Part shown: positions 10,297 through 18,703 of the stretch, one piece after another
How positions within the stretch are numbered: the first letter of the stretch is position 1
Layout: each line of letters opens with the position of its first letter
Source: Aeromonas caviae
GTDB lineage: Bacteria; Pseudomonadota; Gammaproteobacteria; Enterobacterales; Aeromonadaceae
Direction of reading: 5' to 3'
NCBI RefSeq assembly: GCF_000819785.1
Contig: NZ_CDBK01000028.1
Span: 1 to 51,773 of the forward strand
Length of the DNA: 51,773 nucleotides
The notes under the pieces: model-generated
What the model saw: the letters and a program-made list of their open reading frames with translations, nothing else
Told to the model about the DNA's origin: nothing
The model's database searches: none
Position numbers and translations under genes: made by a program

Positions 10297-10784
10297 TGGA
10301 CAAACTGCAGAGCTGGTGGCGCGGCATCAGTGCCCGCGAGCAGCGGCTGGTGGCGGTGGGGGGCAGCGTGCTGCTCATCGGGCTCTTCTACTGGGCGATC
10401 TGGCAGCCGGTGGCAAATCGCATTGCCGAGCGCGAGCGGCAGGTGGTGAACCAGCAGCAGACCCTGGCCTGGCTCAAGGAGAAGGGACAGGAGGTGCTGG
10501 CGATGCAGGGGGGACAGGGGCGCCAGATCGATACCGGCGGTACCCTGGACGGCGTGGTGAACCGCACCGCCTTCAACCAGAAGATCAAGATTGCCCGCTT
10601 GCAGCCCCAGGGTCAGGAGCTGCAGGTATGGATAGACACGGTGCCGTTCGATGATCTGCTGATCTGGCTTGCGACCCTCTCGGATCAATACGGCGTCCAG
10701 GTGCAGATCATCGAGCTGGCCCGCGAGGGGCTGGCCCCCGGGCTGGTCAAGGTCAGACGTTTGCAGTTGAGTCGTTCCCAATGA
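10293..10784 (+). CDS. exeM: Type II secretion inner-membrane protein M
   Basis: Bitopic partner of ExeL, 163 residues. A short cytoplasmic N-terminus with two Trp residues ([17 protein letters not shown]) is followed by one membrane helix near residues 19-37 ([19 protein letters not shown]), a coiled-coil stretch ([20 protein letters not shown]) and a small periplasmic ferredoxin-like domain. The gene overlaps both exeL (ATGA) and exeN (ATGA), as usual for this operon. Confidence 0.94.
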   Translation: MMDKLQSWWRGISAREQRLVAVGGSVLLIGLFYWAIWQPVANRIAERERQVVNQQQTLAWLKEKGQEVLAMQGGQGRQIDTGGTLDGVVNRTAFNQKIKIARLQPQGQELQVWIDTVPFDDLLIWLATLSDQYGVQVQIIELAREGLAPGLVKVRRLQLSRSQ

Positions 10785-11539
10785 AGCGAAAAATAGTGAT
10801 CGCCAGTCTCTTCCTGCTGGCCTATCTCGGTTTCCTGCTGGCCCAGTTGCCTGCATCCCTGGTGGTGCGCCATCTGCCGCTGCCCCCCAATCTGGTGCGG
10901 CTGGAGGGGGTGAGTGGCACCCTCTGGAGCGGTCAGGCCGCCCGGGTGCAATATGCCAGCGAGTCCCTCACCCAGTTGCGCTGGGATCTCGATGGCTGGT
11001 CCCTGCTGCGGCTGGCGCCCGAGGTGTCGGTGCGCTTTGGCGAGCGCAGCGGACTCAACGGGCAGGGGATCCTGGGTTGGAACGGTGCCGCTTTCGGGCG
11101 CGACATCACCCTGAATGCGCCTGCCCCCTGGGTGCTGGAGCGGGTGCCGATGAGACCCCCCTTCCCGTTGACGGCGACGGGTCAGTTGCAGCTCAAGATC
11201 GATCAGTTTGCCCAGGGCACTCCCTGGTGCGACAACCTTTACGGGGATCTTCACTGGTATGACGCACAGGCGGACACCCCGGCGGGCAAGCTGGCCCTGG
11301 GGGATCCCGAGATCACGCTCACCTGTCTCGACTCCCGGCTGGTGGCCGAGATCAAGCAGGGCTCGGAGGCGGTGCAGGTGCTGGGCAAGCTGGAGTTGCA
11401 AGCCAATCGCCAGTACCTGTTCCAGGGCACCCTGAAACCGGGTCCCGAGCTGCCGGACCAGATGAAACAGGGGCTCCCCTTCCTCGGCCAGCCCGATGGG
11501 CAGGGGCGCTTCCCGCTGCGTTATCAGGGCCGCATCTGA
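10781..11539 (+). CDS. exeN: Type II secretion protein N
   Basis: Last gene of the exe operon, 252 residues. An N-terminal membrane anchor (IVIASLFLLAYLGFLLAQLP) precedes a periplasmic domain of the GspN family (GVSGTLWSGQAARVQY; LRWDLDGWSLLRLAPEV). GspN is present only in some type II systems and its role is not settled. It begins within the exeM stop codon region. It is followed by a GC-rich hairpin shared with the convergent LuxR-type gene. Confidence 0.93.
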   Translation: MKRKIVIASLFLLAYLGFLLAQLPASLVVRHLPLPPNLVRLEGVSGTLWSGQAARVQYASESLTQLRWDLDGWSLLRLAPEVSVRFGERSGLNGQGILGWNGAAFGRDITLNAPAPWVLERVPMRPPFPLTATGQLQLKIDQFAQGTPWCDNLYGDLHWYDAQADTPAGKLALGDPEITLTCLDSRLVAEIKQGSEAVQVLGKLELQANRQYLFQGTLKPGPELPDQMKQGLPFLGQPDGQGRFPLRYQGRI

Positions 11540-11560
11540 CGGCGTTGCCCATGGTTTGAA

Positions 11561-11582
11561 CCACCCCGCCCCGGCGGGGTGG
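11561..11582. terminator. Hairpin between convergent exeN and LuxR-type gene
   Basis: Perfect 10-bp inverted repeat (CCACCCCGCC / GGCGGGGTGG) with a 2-nt centre. It lacks a clear T-run on either side, so intrinsic termination is plausible but not certain. It lies just after exeN and just after the end of the opposite gene. Confidence 0.55.
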
Positions 11583-11587
11583 TGTCG

Positions 11588-12397
11588 TTATGGGGGCGCG
11601 CCGGCTGGCGCCGTGATGAGGTGATTGAGGAAGAAGCTGAACAGCTCGGCCCGGGAGTGCAGGTTCAACTTGGCGTAGAGGTGCTTGCGGTGATTCTTCA
11701 CCGTGCCGCTGCCGATGCCGAGCGCACCGGCAATGGCCTCGGTATCCAGCCCTTGCAACAGCAAACCCGCCACCTGGCGCTCCCGCCGGGTTAGCTGATC
11801 TCCCCCCACACTGGCGATAGCCTGCTCCACCGCCCCCTTGAGGTCAGTGCCATCTGACCTGGCCGGGCTGCGGGCCAGGCGGGGTGTCTCTTCCCGCCAG
11901 TGCTGGCGACACAGCGAATGCACCAGCGGGAACAGTGCCTCCAGCCTGGCCAGCTCGTCACGGCTGAGGGAGCTGCGCTTGTCGAGGCGGCCCAGAAACA
12001 GCATCAGGGTGAGGCCGCCGCGCACCGGCAGGATCAGCCCCACCTCCTCCTGCCAGCCGGTGGCCTGATAGAAGTGGTGGCGATACTCGGGGTCGAGCCG
12101 CCCGCGCGACACCTGTGCCAGGGTCCAGACCCCGGCCCCCAGGCCCTGTTCCAGCGCCTGCATGAAGGGATCCTGACTGAAGTGGCGGGTGAGGTAGCGG
12201 TCGAACAATAGGGCCCGCTGGTGATGCAGGTTGTCGTAGAGGTAGACGGGGCGCTGCCCTACCCCGAGCAGCAGGGCGCAGTCGAACGCCACCTGCTGCT
12301 GGATCAGGCGCACCAGGGCTGCCGGGAAGCCGCTGCCGTGCAGGGCATCGACGGCGGCGGTCAGGCTCAGGGTATCCGTGGCAGGAGACGGGGGCAT
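11588..12397 (-). CDS. LuxR-type helix-turn-helix transcriptional regulator
   Basis: 269-residue regulator with a C-terminal LuxR/GerE DNA-binding domain (LTRRERQVAGLLLQGLDTEA ... GTVKNHRKHLYAKLNLHSRAEL) and an N-terminal region with no family I can name; it has no visible receiver-domain phospho-site pattern. I chose the ATG at 12397, which has GGAG nine bases upstream; a GTG at 12433 would add 12 residues. It is divergent from tyrS, and a short palindrome (12467-12482) lies between the two. The target genes are unknown. Confidence 0.85.
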   Translation of the reverse strand: MPPSPATDTLSLTAAVDALHGSGFPAALVRLIQQQVAFDCALLLGVGQRPVYLYDNLHHQRALLFDRYLTRHFSQDPFMQALEQGLGAGVWTLAQVSRGRLDPEYRHHFYQATGWQEEVGLILPVRGGLTLMLFLGRLDKRSSLSRDELARLEALFPLVHSLCRQHWREETPRLARSPARSDGTDLKGAVEQAIASVGGDQLTRRERQVAGLLLQGLDTEAIAGALGIGSGTVKNHRKHLYAKLNLHSRAELFSFFLNHLITAPAGAPP

Positions 12398-12466
12398 GGC
12401 GATGGGCTCCGGGTCAGGGAATGGCTTCCCCACGATGGCAGGATGCTAGCACGGGAGTGGCAAAAC

Positions 12467-12482
12467 TGTCCCCTGGGGGACA
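12467..12482. promoter_or_regulatory. Palindrome between LuxR-type gene and tyrS
   Basis: TGTCCCC TG GGGGACA: perfect 7-bp arms around a 2-nt centre, in the 145-bp divergent intergenic region. Size and symmetry suit a dimeric regulator such as the adjacent LuxR-type protein, but it could also be a small RNA hairpin in the tyrS leader. No binding evidence is available. Confidence 0.4.
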
Positions 12483-12542
12483 TATCTGCCAGCACTGCAA
12501 ACGGCGAGGATGGCCCTCTTTCTCTTGCTGTTGGAGCCCTCC

Positions 12543-13808
12543 ATGACAAATCCTCACCTGCTCGATGAGCTGACCCAGCGCGGCCTGGTGGCCCAGAATT
12601 CCGACCCGGTGGCGCTGGCCGACCATCTTGCCACCCCTCGCACCGTCTACTGCGGCTTCGATCCCACCGCTGGCAGCCTGCACATCGGCCACCTGGTGCC
12701 ACTGCTGATGCTGCGCCGCTTCCAGCTGGCGGGCCACACCCCGGTGGCGCTGGTGGGCGGGGCCACCGGCCTTATCGGCGATCCCAGCTTCAAGGCAAGC
12801 GAGCGCCCCCTCAACAGCGCCGAGACGGTGCAGGGCTGGGTCGCCAGCCTGTCGGCCCAGATAAGCGCCCTGCTGCCAGCGAGCGACGGGCTGGCGGCGC
12901 CGCTGCTGGTCAACAACGCCGACTGGATGGGGCAGATGTCCGCCCTCGATTTTCTGCGGGACATCGGCAAGCACTTCTCGGTCAACGCCATGCTGGCCCG
13001 CGAATCGGTGCGCCAGCGCCTGGCCCGTCCGGATCAGGGCATCTCGTTCACCGAGTTCTCCTACGCCCTGCTGCAATCCCAGGACTTCGCCGTGCTCAAC
13101 CAACGCCTCGGCTGCACCCTGCAGATCGGCGGCAACGACCAGTGGGGCAACATCACCAGCGGCATGGACCTCACTAGGCGGCTGCATCAGGCCCAGGTCT
13201 ATGGCATGACCCTGCCGCTCATCACCAAGGCCGATGGCACCAAGTTCGGCAAGACCGAGGGGGGCGCTATCTGGCTCGACCCGGCGCTCACCTCCCCTTA
13301 CGCCTTCTACCAGTTCTGGCTCGGTACCGCAGACGAGGATGTCTACCGCTTCCTGCGCTACTACAGCTTTATGCCGCTGGCCGAGATTGATACGCTGGAG
13401 GCGGAGGATGCGAAGCGGCAGGGGCGCAAGCTGGCCCAACAGGTGCTGGCGGACGAGCTGACCGAACTGGTACACGGCAAGGGGGCGCTGGCGGCGGCGC
13501 AGCGCATCAGCGAATCGTTGTTCAGTGGCGAGGTAGCGCGCCTTGGGGAGAGCGATCTGGCCCAGCTGGCGCAAGATGGCATGCCAAGCAGCTGCATCGA
13601 GGGGGAAACGGATCTGGTGACCCTGCTGGTGGAGTGCGGCCTGGCCAACTCGAAGCGGATCGCCCGCGAGCTGCTGGCGGCGGGAGCCGTCAGCGTCAAC
13701 GGTGCGATCCGCCGGGATGAGCCGCTCACCGCCGACGATCGGCTGTTCGGCCGCTACCTGCTGCTGCGCCGGGGCAAGAAGCAGTACCACCTGGTGATCT
13801 ACTCATGA
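12543..13808 (+). CDS. tyrS: Tyrosyl-tRNA synthetase
   Basis: Class I aminoacyl-tRNA synthetase that charges tRNA-Tyr, 421 residues, close in length to the E. coli enzyme. The HIGH signature is at residues 47-50 ([11 protein letters not shown]) and the KMSKS-equivalent KFGKT at 234-238. The tyrosine-site segment [12 protein letters not shown] is present, and a C-terminal S4 RNA-binding domain ([20 protein letters not shown]) completes it. The start at 12543 follows GGAG at 12533-12536; an upstream in-frame ATG at 12510 is less likely. The 3' end overlaps the convergent LysR gene by 6 nt. Some related genera carry two tyrS genes; whether this is the only copy cannot be told from the window. 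Confidence 0.96.
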   Translation: MTNPHLLDELTQRGLVAQNSDPVALADHLATPRTVYCGFDPTAGSLHIGHLVPLLMLRRFQLAGHTPVALVGGATGLIGDPSFKASERPLNSAETVQGWVASLSAQISALLPASDGLAAPLLVNNADWMGQMSALDFLRDIGKHFSVNAMLARESVRQRLARPDQGISFTEFSYALLQSQDFAVLNQRLGCTLQIGGNDQWGNITSGMDLTRRLHQAQVYGMTLPLITKADGTKFGKTEGGAIWLDPALTSPYAFYQFWLGTADEDVYRFLRYYSFMPLAEIDTLEAEDAKRQGRKLAQQVLADELTELVHGKGALAAAQRISESLFSGEVARLGESDLAQLAQDGMPSSCIEGETDLVTLLVECGLANSKRIARELLAAGAVSVNGAIRRDEPLTADDRLFGRYLLLRRGKKQYHLVIYS

Positions 13809-14708
13809 AGGGGTGAGCGCCTCGATGACGTAGTCGAGGAAGTGGCCGACCAGGGCCGACTCGGCCCGGCGCTGGGTATAGAGGGCGTAGAAATGGGCCC
13901 CCTTGGGGCGATAGTCCGGCAGCACTTCGCGCACCACCCCCTCGGCCAGCTCGGCCGCCACCAGGTAGCGCGGCAGGCGGGCTATCCCCAGTCCCTGGCG
14001 CATCCCCTGGTGAATCGCCTTCTTGCTGCTGAAGGCCAGTTCGCCCGCTACCTCGAGAGGGATCTCGCGCCCCTGGGCAAGCAGGGGCCAGCACTCGTGG
14101 CGGCCGTACTCCTGGCTGCGGGTGATGAGACTGTGCTGGTGCAGATCCTGCGGTGTGGTGAGGGGCGGGTGGCGGTCCAGGTAGTTGGCGCTGGCGCAGA
14201 GCACCAGATCGTCCACCGCGATGGGGCGCGCCAGGTAGGGCTGGGTGCCGAGCTCGGTGCTGCGAAACGCCACGTGCAGGTTGTCGCGCAGCAGGTCGGC
14301 CGGGGTATTGCTGAAGTCGGCGATGATCCGCACCTCCGGGTGGTCGGCGCGAAAGCGCAGCAGCACCGGAGTCAGCACCACTTCTCCCCAGAGATCCGGC
14401 GCCGTGATGCGCAGCTCCCCGCACAGTGCCGAGCGGCGGCGCTGCAGGCCGTCCAGCAACTGCTCGTGCAGGGCGATCATCTGGTCGGCCTGGCGGTAGG
14501 CGAGCTCTCCTGCGTCGGTCAGTTGCACCCGGCGGGTGGTGCGACTCAGGAGCACGCTGCCGAGGCTCTGCTCCAGGTGGCGCAGATCTTTTGACGCCTT
14601 GCTCGGGGTGATGCCCAGGCGGGCCGCCGCCGCGGCGAAGGATCCACAGCGGACGATGGCGACCAGCAGGCGCATCAGGTAGAGGGTGTCGAGCTTGTGG
14701 TGACTCAT
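13803..14708 (-). CDS. LysR-family transcriptional regulator
   Basis: 301 residues with an N-terminal winged helix-turn-helix ([38 protein letters not shown]) and a C-terminal substrate-binding-like effector domain ([20 protein letters not shown]). It is transcribed away from the old-yellow-enzyme gene at 14825, the usual arrangement of a LysR gene with its target. The two are 116 bp apart, so control of that reductase is the natural guess. The tail overlaps the end of tyrS by 6 nt on the opposite strand. Confidence 0.9.
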   Translation of the reverse strand: MSHHKLDTLYLMRLLVAIVRCGSFAAAAARLGITPSKASKDLRHLEQSLGSVLLSRTTRRVQLTDAGELAYRQADQMIALHEQLLDGLQRRRSALCGELRITAPDLWGEVVLTPVLLRFRADHPEVRIIADFSNTPADLLRDNLHVAFRSTELGTQPYLARPIAVDDLVLCASANYLDRHPPLTTPQDLHQHSLITRSQEYGRHECWPLLAQGREIPLEVAGELAFSSKKAIHQGMRQGLGIARLPRYLVAAELAEGVVREVLPDYRPKGAHFYALYTQRRAESALVGHFLDYVIEALTPS

Positions 14709-14824
14709 GAGGGGTGGCCTATTGTGTCTTGCTGGGAATGAATGTCTTGCTTGTGCGCCTGATTATATCCTGGTGGCCCGGGTTTATAGTGGCCGCCATG
14801 CCATTGCGATCCCGGGAGAGGACG

Positions 14825-15931
14825 ATGAACAAGACACTGGGCGACAGCTTCCACTTCGAGCGAGCTGGATTGCGGCTCAAGAACCGGGCCGTGCTGGCCC
14901 CTTTGACCCACAACATGAGCGGCGCAGGTGGTGATCCCGGCCAGGCCGAGCTCGACTGGCTGGCGCGCTGTGCCCGTGGCGGCTTCGGCCTGCTCATCGC
15001 CGCCGCCACCCAGGTGCAGCCCGGCGGACGCTGCTGGGCGGGGCAGCCTGCCCTGATGACGGACGCTCAGCAGCAGGCCTTCACGGCCCTGGCCGACAGT
15101 GCGCGGCAGGCCGGGGCGCTGGCGGTGGTGCAACTGCATCACGGCGGGATGCGGGCTCTGCCCGAGCTGAACGACGGGGTGCCGGTCGGCCCGTGCGCGC
15201 TGGCGCCGGGCGGGCGTTACCCCCTCGGGGTCAAGGGGCTGAGCGAGGAGGAGATTCTGACGCTCATTGACGCCTTTGTGAGCGCTGCCGAACGGGCCCA
15301 TGGCGCCGGCCTGCACGGGGTCGAGCTGCACGCAGCCCACCACTTCCTGCTCTGCAACTTCCTCAACCCCCTGCACAACCTGCGCACCGACCGCTGGGGG
15401 GGCAGCCTCGCGAACCGGGCGCGGATCCTGGTGGAGATAGTGCGCGGCATTCGCGCCCGTCTACCCCGGGGCTTCCTGGTCGGGGTGCGTCTCTCCCCCG
15501 AGAGCTATGCCCATATCCAGGGCATCGAACTGGCCCATCAGCTGGCGGTGGCGCGCCTGCTGGCGGACGAGGGGATCGACTACCTGCACTTCTCCATGGG
15601 GGACAGCTTCAAGGCAGTGGCGGGGGATCCCGACGGCGGCGCCCTGCTGGAGGCGGTAAGGGTCGGGTTGGCCGGGCGGGTGCCGCTCATGGTGGCGGGC
15701 AAGATTAGCGACGCAGATTCGGCGGAGCGGGCTCTGGCCGGCGGCGCCGATCTGGTGGCGGTGGGCACGGCGGCCCTTGGCAATCCGGACTGGATGGAAC
15801 GGGTGAGCCGCGGCCTGCCTCTGCATGCAGCCCCTTTCACGGCGGCGCACCTCACGGAGGTCGGCTTCACCCCAAGCGCCCTCGACTACCTGGCCAGCAT
15901 GGGGGTGCTGGCCCCGCGCGATGCGGCCTGA
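14825..15931 (+). CDS. NADH:flavin oxidoreductase, old yellow enzyme family
   Basis: 368-residue FMN-dependent TIM-barrel ene-reductase. Family signatures include LAPLTHNMS near the N-terminus, VVQLHHGG, and the catalytic/FMN segment GVELHAAHHFLLCNFLNPLH followed by RTDRWGGSLANRARILVEIV. The C-terminal phosphate-binding part is MVAGKISDADSAERAL ... LVAVGTAALGNPDW. It lacks the extra Fe-S/FAD domains of dienoyl-CoA reductase. The chosen ATG has GGGAGAGGA just upstream; a longer frame from 14714 is open but lacks family similarity. It is divergent from a LysR gene that probably regulates it. The natural substrate is not evident. Confidence 0.9.
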   Translation: MNKTLGDSFHFERAGLRLKNRAVLAPLTHNMSGAGGDPGQAELDWLARCARGGFGLLIAAATQVQPGGRCWAGQPALMTDAQQQAFTALADSARQAGALAVVQLHHGGMRALPELNDGVPVGPCALAPGGRYPLGVKGLSEEEILTLIDAFVSAAERAHGAGLHGVELHAAHHFLLCNFLNPLHNLRTDRWGGSLANRARILVEIVRGIRARLPRGFLVGVRLSPESYAHIQGIELAHQLAVARLLADEGIDYLHFSMGDSFKAVAGDPDGGALLEAVRVGLAGRVPLMVAGKISDADSAERALAGGADLVAVGTAALGNPDWMERVSRGLPLHAAPFTAAHLTEVGFTPSALDYLASMGVLAPRDAA

Positions 15932-15978
15932 GGGCTTTCATGAACGGTATGCGCTCGGCAGGCTGTTGAGCTGATGTG

Positions 15979-16005
15979 ACAAGGCCCTCGTGAAGAGGGC
16001 CTTGT
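15979..16005. terminator. Bidirectional hairpin between OYE gene and yrfG
   Basis: ACAAGGCCCTC (15979-15989) pairs with GAGGGCCTTGT (15995-16005) across a 5-nt loop. It sits between two convergent genes and can serve both. Confidence 0.7.
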
Positions 16006-16010
16006 GCGTG

Positions 16011-16679
16011 TCAGGCGCCGAGAGGGAGCAGGTCGGCGTAGTCGTCGAGCGCCGGGAAGTGCTGGAAGGTGAGCGGCGGCATCTGGCTGTCGGGGTGACG
16101 GATGCCGAGCTGGTGGGCAATGCCGAACTCGGCCGAGGCGGCCAGGATCCGCTCGCTGTCATCCACGAAGAGGGTGCGGGCCGGGTCGAACGCCAGCCGC
16201 TCGGCCAGTGCCTGCCAGCAGTGCTGGCTCTCCTTCGACCACCCGAGCTCATGGGTGCTCACCATCAGGTCGAGGTGCTGGGCGAGGCCGAGGCGTGCAT
16301 CCTTCACCGACAGGCTGGCGGGATGGGCATTGGTGAAGAGCACCACCTGCTTGCCGGCGGCCTTGAGTGCGGCCAGGAAGGGAATGACGTTGGGGCGCCA
16401 CTGGATCTTCTCCAGGATCTCCTGTTTGAGGGCGCGGATTTCGAGCCCGAGCGTCCGGGTCCAGTAATCCACGCAGTACCAGTCGAGGGTGCCGTTGACC
16501 GCATGATAGTGGGTGTCTATCTGCGCCTTCGCCTCGGCCAGCGGCAGGCCGAGTCGCTCGGCGTAGCGCGCCGGCACCAGTGTTTGCCAAAGATGGCTGT
16601 CAAAATGGAGATCGATCAGGGTGCCATCCATGTCGAGCAACACGGTATCAATCTGGTGCCAGGGCAGGGGAGTCGACAT
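16011..16679 (-). CDS. yrfG: HAD-family GMP/IMP nucleotidase (YrfG type)
   Basis: 222-residue haloacid-dehalogenase hydrolase expected to dephosphorylate purine nucleoside 5'-monophosphates. HAD motif I is DMDGT at residues 16-20, motif II is VVLFTNA, the motif III lysine is in the GWSKESQHC region, and motif IV is TLFVDDS. Length and sequence character match E. coli YrfG. The neighbouring divergent nudE supports this, since yrfG and nudE lie close together in enteric bacteria too. A GAGG Shine-Dalgarno precedes the start. Confidence 0.88.
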   Translation of the reverse strand: MSTPLPWHQIDTVLLDMDGTLIDLHFDSHLWQTLVPARYAERLGLPLAEAKAQIDTHYHAVNGTLDWYCVDYWTRTLGLEIRALKQEILEKIQWRPNVIPFLAALKAAGKQVVLFTNAHPASLSVKDARLGLAQHLDLMVSTHELGWSKESQHCWQALAERLAFDPARTLFVDDSERILAASAEFGIAHQLGIRHPDSQMPPLTFQHFPALDDYADLLPLGA

Positions 16680-16874
16680 GGGGCCTCGTGATGTCTGTGG
16701 TGATGGGAAAAACGGGGCGCATTATAACGGATTTTTCAGACATCTTTCCCCTCTTTGCCCCGTGGTGTTCGGCAGGGGAGTCGTTTACTCTTGAAACACG
16801 ATTTTTTAACGAGCAGTCAGCCCCCGATGAGCGATCCCCACAAGCGCAATCCCGTCCACCTCAGTGTCGAGACC

Positions 16875-17435
16875 ATGGCCCATGACAAGAGCAAGCCGGA
16901 GATCCTCAAGGCCGAGATCGTGGCCGAGAGCCGGCTGTTCAAGGTGGAGTCCCTTCACCTGAAATTCTCCAACGGCGAGGAGCGGGTCTACGAGCGGATG
17001 CGCGGCGGCAACCGGGGTGCCGTCATGGTGGTGCCCCTGTTCGATGCCCACACCCTGCTGCTGGTGCGCGAGTACGCGGCGGGCACCCACTCCTACGAGC
17101 TGGGTTTCCCCAAGGGATTGATAGACCCCGGTGAAAATGCCTTCGAGGCGGGCAACCGGGAGCTGATGGAGGAGGCGGGCTTCGGGGCGAGCAGACTGAC
17201 CCTGCTCAAGCAGGTGTCGCTGGCGCCGGGGTATTTCTCCAGCCGGATGGACATCTTGCTGGCGCGGGATCTCTACCCCGAGCAGCGGGTCGGTGACGAG
17301 CCCGAGCCTCTCGAGGTGATCCCCTGGCCCCTCAACCGGATCGACGAGTTGCTGGCACGACCGGACTTCACCGAGTCGCGCAGCATCAGTGCCCTGCTGC
17401 TGGCCAGCAAATGGCTGGCGGAGCAGGGAAATTAG
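16875..17435 (+). CDS. nudE: ADP compounds hydrolase, Nudix family
   Basis: Nudix hydrolase acting on ADP-ribose, Ap3A and NADH-like compounds. The Nudix box is clear (GLIDPGENAFEAGNRELMEE followed by AGF). The rest (SNGEERVYERMRGGNRGAVM; SYELGFPKGLID) matches NudE. Starting at ATG 16875 gives 186 residues, the length of the E. coli enzyme, and MAHDKSKPEIL aligns with its N-terminus. An in-frame ATG at 16827 would add 16 residues. Neither has a strong Shine-Dalgarno. It is followed 44 bp later by cysQ in the same direction, so the two may be co-transcribed. Confidence 0.92.
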   Translation: MAHDKSKPEILKAEIVAESRLFKVESLHLKFSNGEERVYERMRGGNRGAVMVVPLFDAHTLLLVREYAAGTHSYELGFPKGLIDPGENAFEAGNRELMEEAGFGASRLTLLKQVSLAPGYFSSRMDILLARDLYPEQRVGDEPEPLEVIPWPLNRIDELLARPDFTESRSISALLLASKWLAEQGN

Positions 17436-17479
17436 CCCGCAGAGGGTCTGTTTGGTAATCAGAGGCAGAGGTAAGCACC

Positions 17480-18292
17480 ATGCAGGAGTTGTTGGCCTGG
17501 ATACCCGAGGTCAAGGAGATCGCCCGTGAGGCGGGCAGGATCCTTCACGAGATCTATCGCGGCGGTCAGTTCGAACGCCAGTTGAAGGAGGATGCGACCC
17601 CGGTCACCAGTGCCGATCTTGCTGCCGATGCCTACCTCAAACAGGCGCTGGCAGCGCTCACTCCCCATGTCCCCGTGCTGACCGAAGAGGCGGCCGACAT
17701 CCCCTTCAGCCAGCGTGCGAACTGGCGCCAGTACTGGCTGGTGGACCCGCTGGACGGCACTGGCGAGTTCATCGCAGGCAGCGGCGATTTCGCCACCCTG
17801 ATCGCCCTGGTGCGGGACAATGTCCCGGTGCTCGGGGTCATCTATGCCCCCGAATCCGATCTGCTCTACTGGGCGGTGCGTGGTCACGGCGCCTTCAAGG
17901 AGGCGAACGGCGAGAGCCGTCCCATCAGCGCCATCCATCATGAACACGATCAGCCTGACTCCCTGGTGGTGGCCATCAGCCGCCGCCAGAAACTGGAGAA
18001 CCTGACCCGTCGCCTCAACCCGGCCATCCACTACGAGCTGATCCCGCTCGGCTCCAGCTCCCTCAAGTCCTGTCTGGTAGCGGAAGGCGTGGCGGATTGC
18101 TACGTGCGCCTGGGCCCCACCGGGGAGTGGGATACCGCTGCCGCCCAGTGCATCGTGGAGGCGGCAGGGGGCCGCATCCTCAGCCTGGCGCTGCAACCGC
18201 TGAGCTACAACGAGACCGAGTCGCTGGAGAACCCGGACTTCATCGTGATGGGGGACCCGGATCTCGCCTGGGGACGCATTCTGGCCCACTGA
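17480..18292 (+). CDS. cysQ: 3'(2'),5'-bisphosphate nucleotidase
   Basis: 270-residue magnesium-dependent phosphatase of the inositol monophosphatase superfamily that degrades PAP (adenosine 3',5'-bisphosphate) produced in sulfate assimilation. Metal-binding motifs are TEEAADIP, WLVDPLDGTGEF and GEWDTAAAQCIVEAAGG. GAGGT lies 7 nt before the ATG. It sits behind nudE and ends before a long perfect hairpin. The neighbouring methionine genes share the theme of sulfur metabolism but are separate units. Confidence 0.94.
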   Translation: MQELLAWIPEVKEIAREAGRILHEIYRGGQFERQLKEDATPVTSADLAADAYLKQALAALTPHVPVLTEEAADIPFSQRANWRQYWLVDPLDGTGEFIAGSGDFATLIALVRDNVPVLGVIYAPESDLLYWAVRGHGAFKEANGESRPISAIHHEHDQPDSLVVAISRRQKLENLTRRLNPAIHYELIPLGSSSLKSCLVAEGVADCYVRLGPTGEWDTAAAQCIVEAAGGRILSLALQPLSYNETESLENPDFIVMGDPDLAWGRILAH

Positions 18293-18313
18293 CGGGTCGA
18301 CCAGCTCGCAGGG

Positions 18314-18351
18314 AATGCAATCAGGCGACCACAGGGTCGCCTGATTGCATT
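18314..18351. terminator. Long perfect hairpin after cysQ
   Basis: 17-bp perfect stem: AATGCAATCAGGCGACC (18314-18330) with GGTCGCCTGATTGCATT (18335-18351), loop ACAG. There is no clear T-run after it. It is the likely end of the nudE-cysQ transcript. Confidence 0.75.
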
Positions 18352-18585
18352 GGTGTGATCCACTGGCTGGTTACGGGGATTTCAGGGAGATTCGCTAGTG
18401 ATGGCGATAACGGCAGTGGATCATCACATCCAATCTGGCTGCACTGGCATAAATTTCAGTAAATTCTGAAAACATGCATTTCATCGAAACAAAAAATCGA
18501 CGTCTATTTTGATTTTGGTTTTATATTCCTAATTTTTGGTTAATGTCAGGATTAATCGAATAATCCGGGGTGAAATTTCCTCCCA

Positions 18586-18620
18586 ATCTCACTGGTGGAA
18601 CAGGGCTTTGCCAGTGAGAT
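18586..18620 (+). promoter_or_regulatory. Stem-loop in the sdaC leader
   Basis: ATCTCACTGG (18586-18595) pairs perfectly with CCAGTGAGAT (18611-18620) across a 15-nt loop. It lies upstream of the leader ORF and transporter start, so it would form in the 5' untranslated RNA if transcription begins in the AT-rich stretch. Confidence 0.5.
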
Positions 18621-18663
18621 CTGCCAGTCTCCATTTTTGAGAATTAAATGCTAAAGGAGCACA

Positions 18664-18690
18664 ATGTTTTTAGATTTTAATACTGCGTAA
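18664..18690 (+). CDS. Leader peptide ORF upstream of the serine transporter (8 aa)
   Basis: Reads MFLDFNTA, preceded by an excellent Shine-Dalgarno (AAAGGAG at 18653-18659) while the transporter ATG 13 bp downstream has only a poor one. This contrast suggests the upstream ORF is translated and that the transporter depends on reinitiation or a conformational change. The peptide has no serine codons, so classical attenuation by serine is not indicated. Confidence 0.45.
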   Translation: MFLDFNTA

Positions 18691-18703
18691 AAGTGATTTA
18701 TCG

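Larger units (their letters stand above)
18352..18703 (+). other. Long AT-rich leader/promoter region of the serine transporter gene
   Basis: No long gene is visible between cysQ and the transporter (411 bp in all). After the cysQ hairpin the sequence becomes strikingly AT-rich (about 18440-18560), as expected for a promoter region. It then contains a small dyad GGATTA/TAATCC (18549-18566), a 10-bp stem (18586-18620) and an 8-codon ORF (18664-18690). Several -10-like sequences (for example TATATT near 18522) occur without a good -35 partner, so the transcription start is not assigned. Confidence 0.6.

Noticed and set aside
18498..18505. CGACGTCT, 7 of 8 match to a met box, upstream of sdaC
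   Set aside because: It stands alone; MetJ needs at least two adjacent boxes, and the neighbouring octamers do not match.
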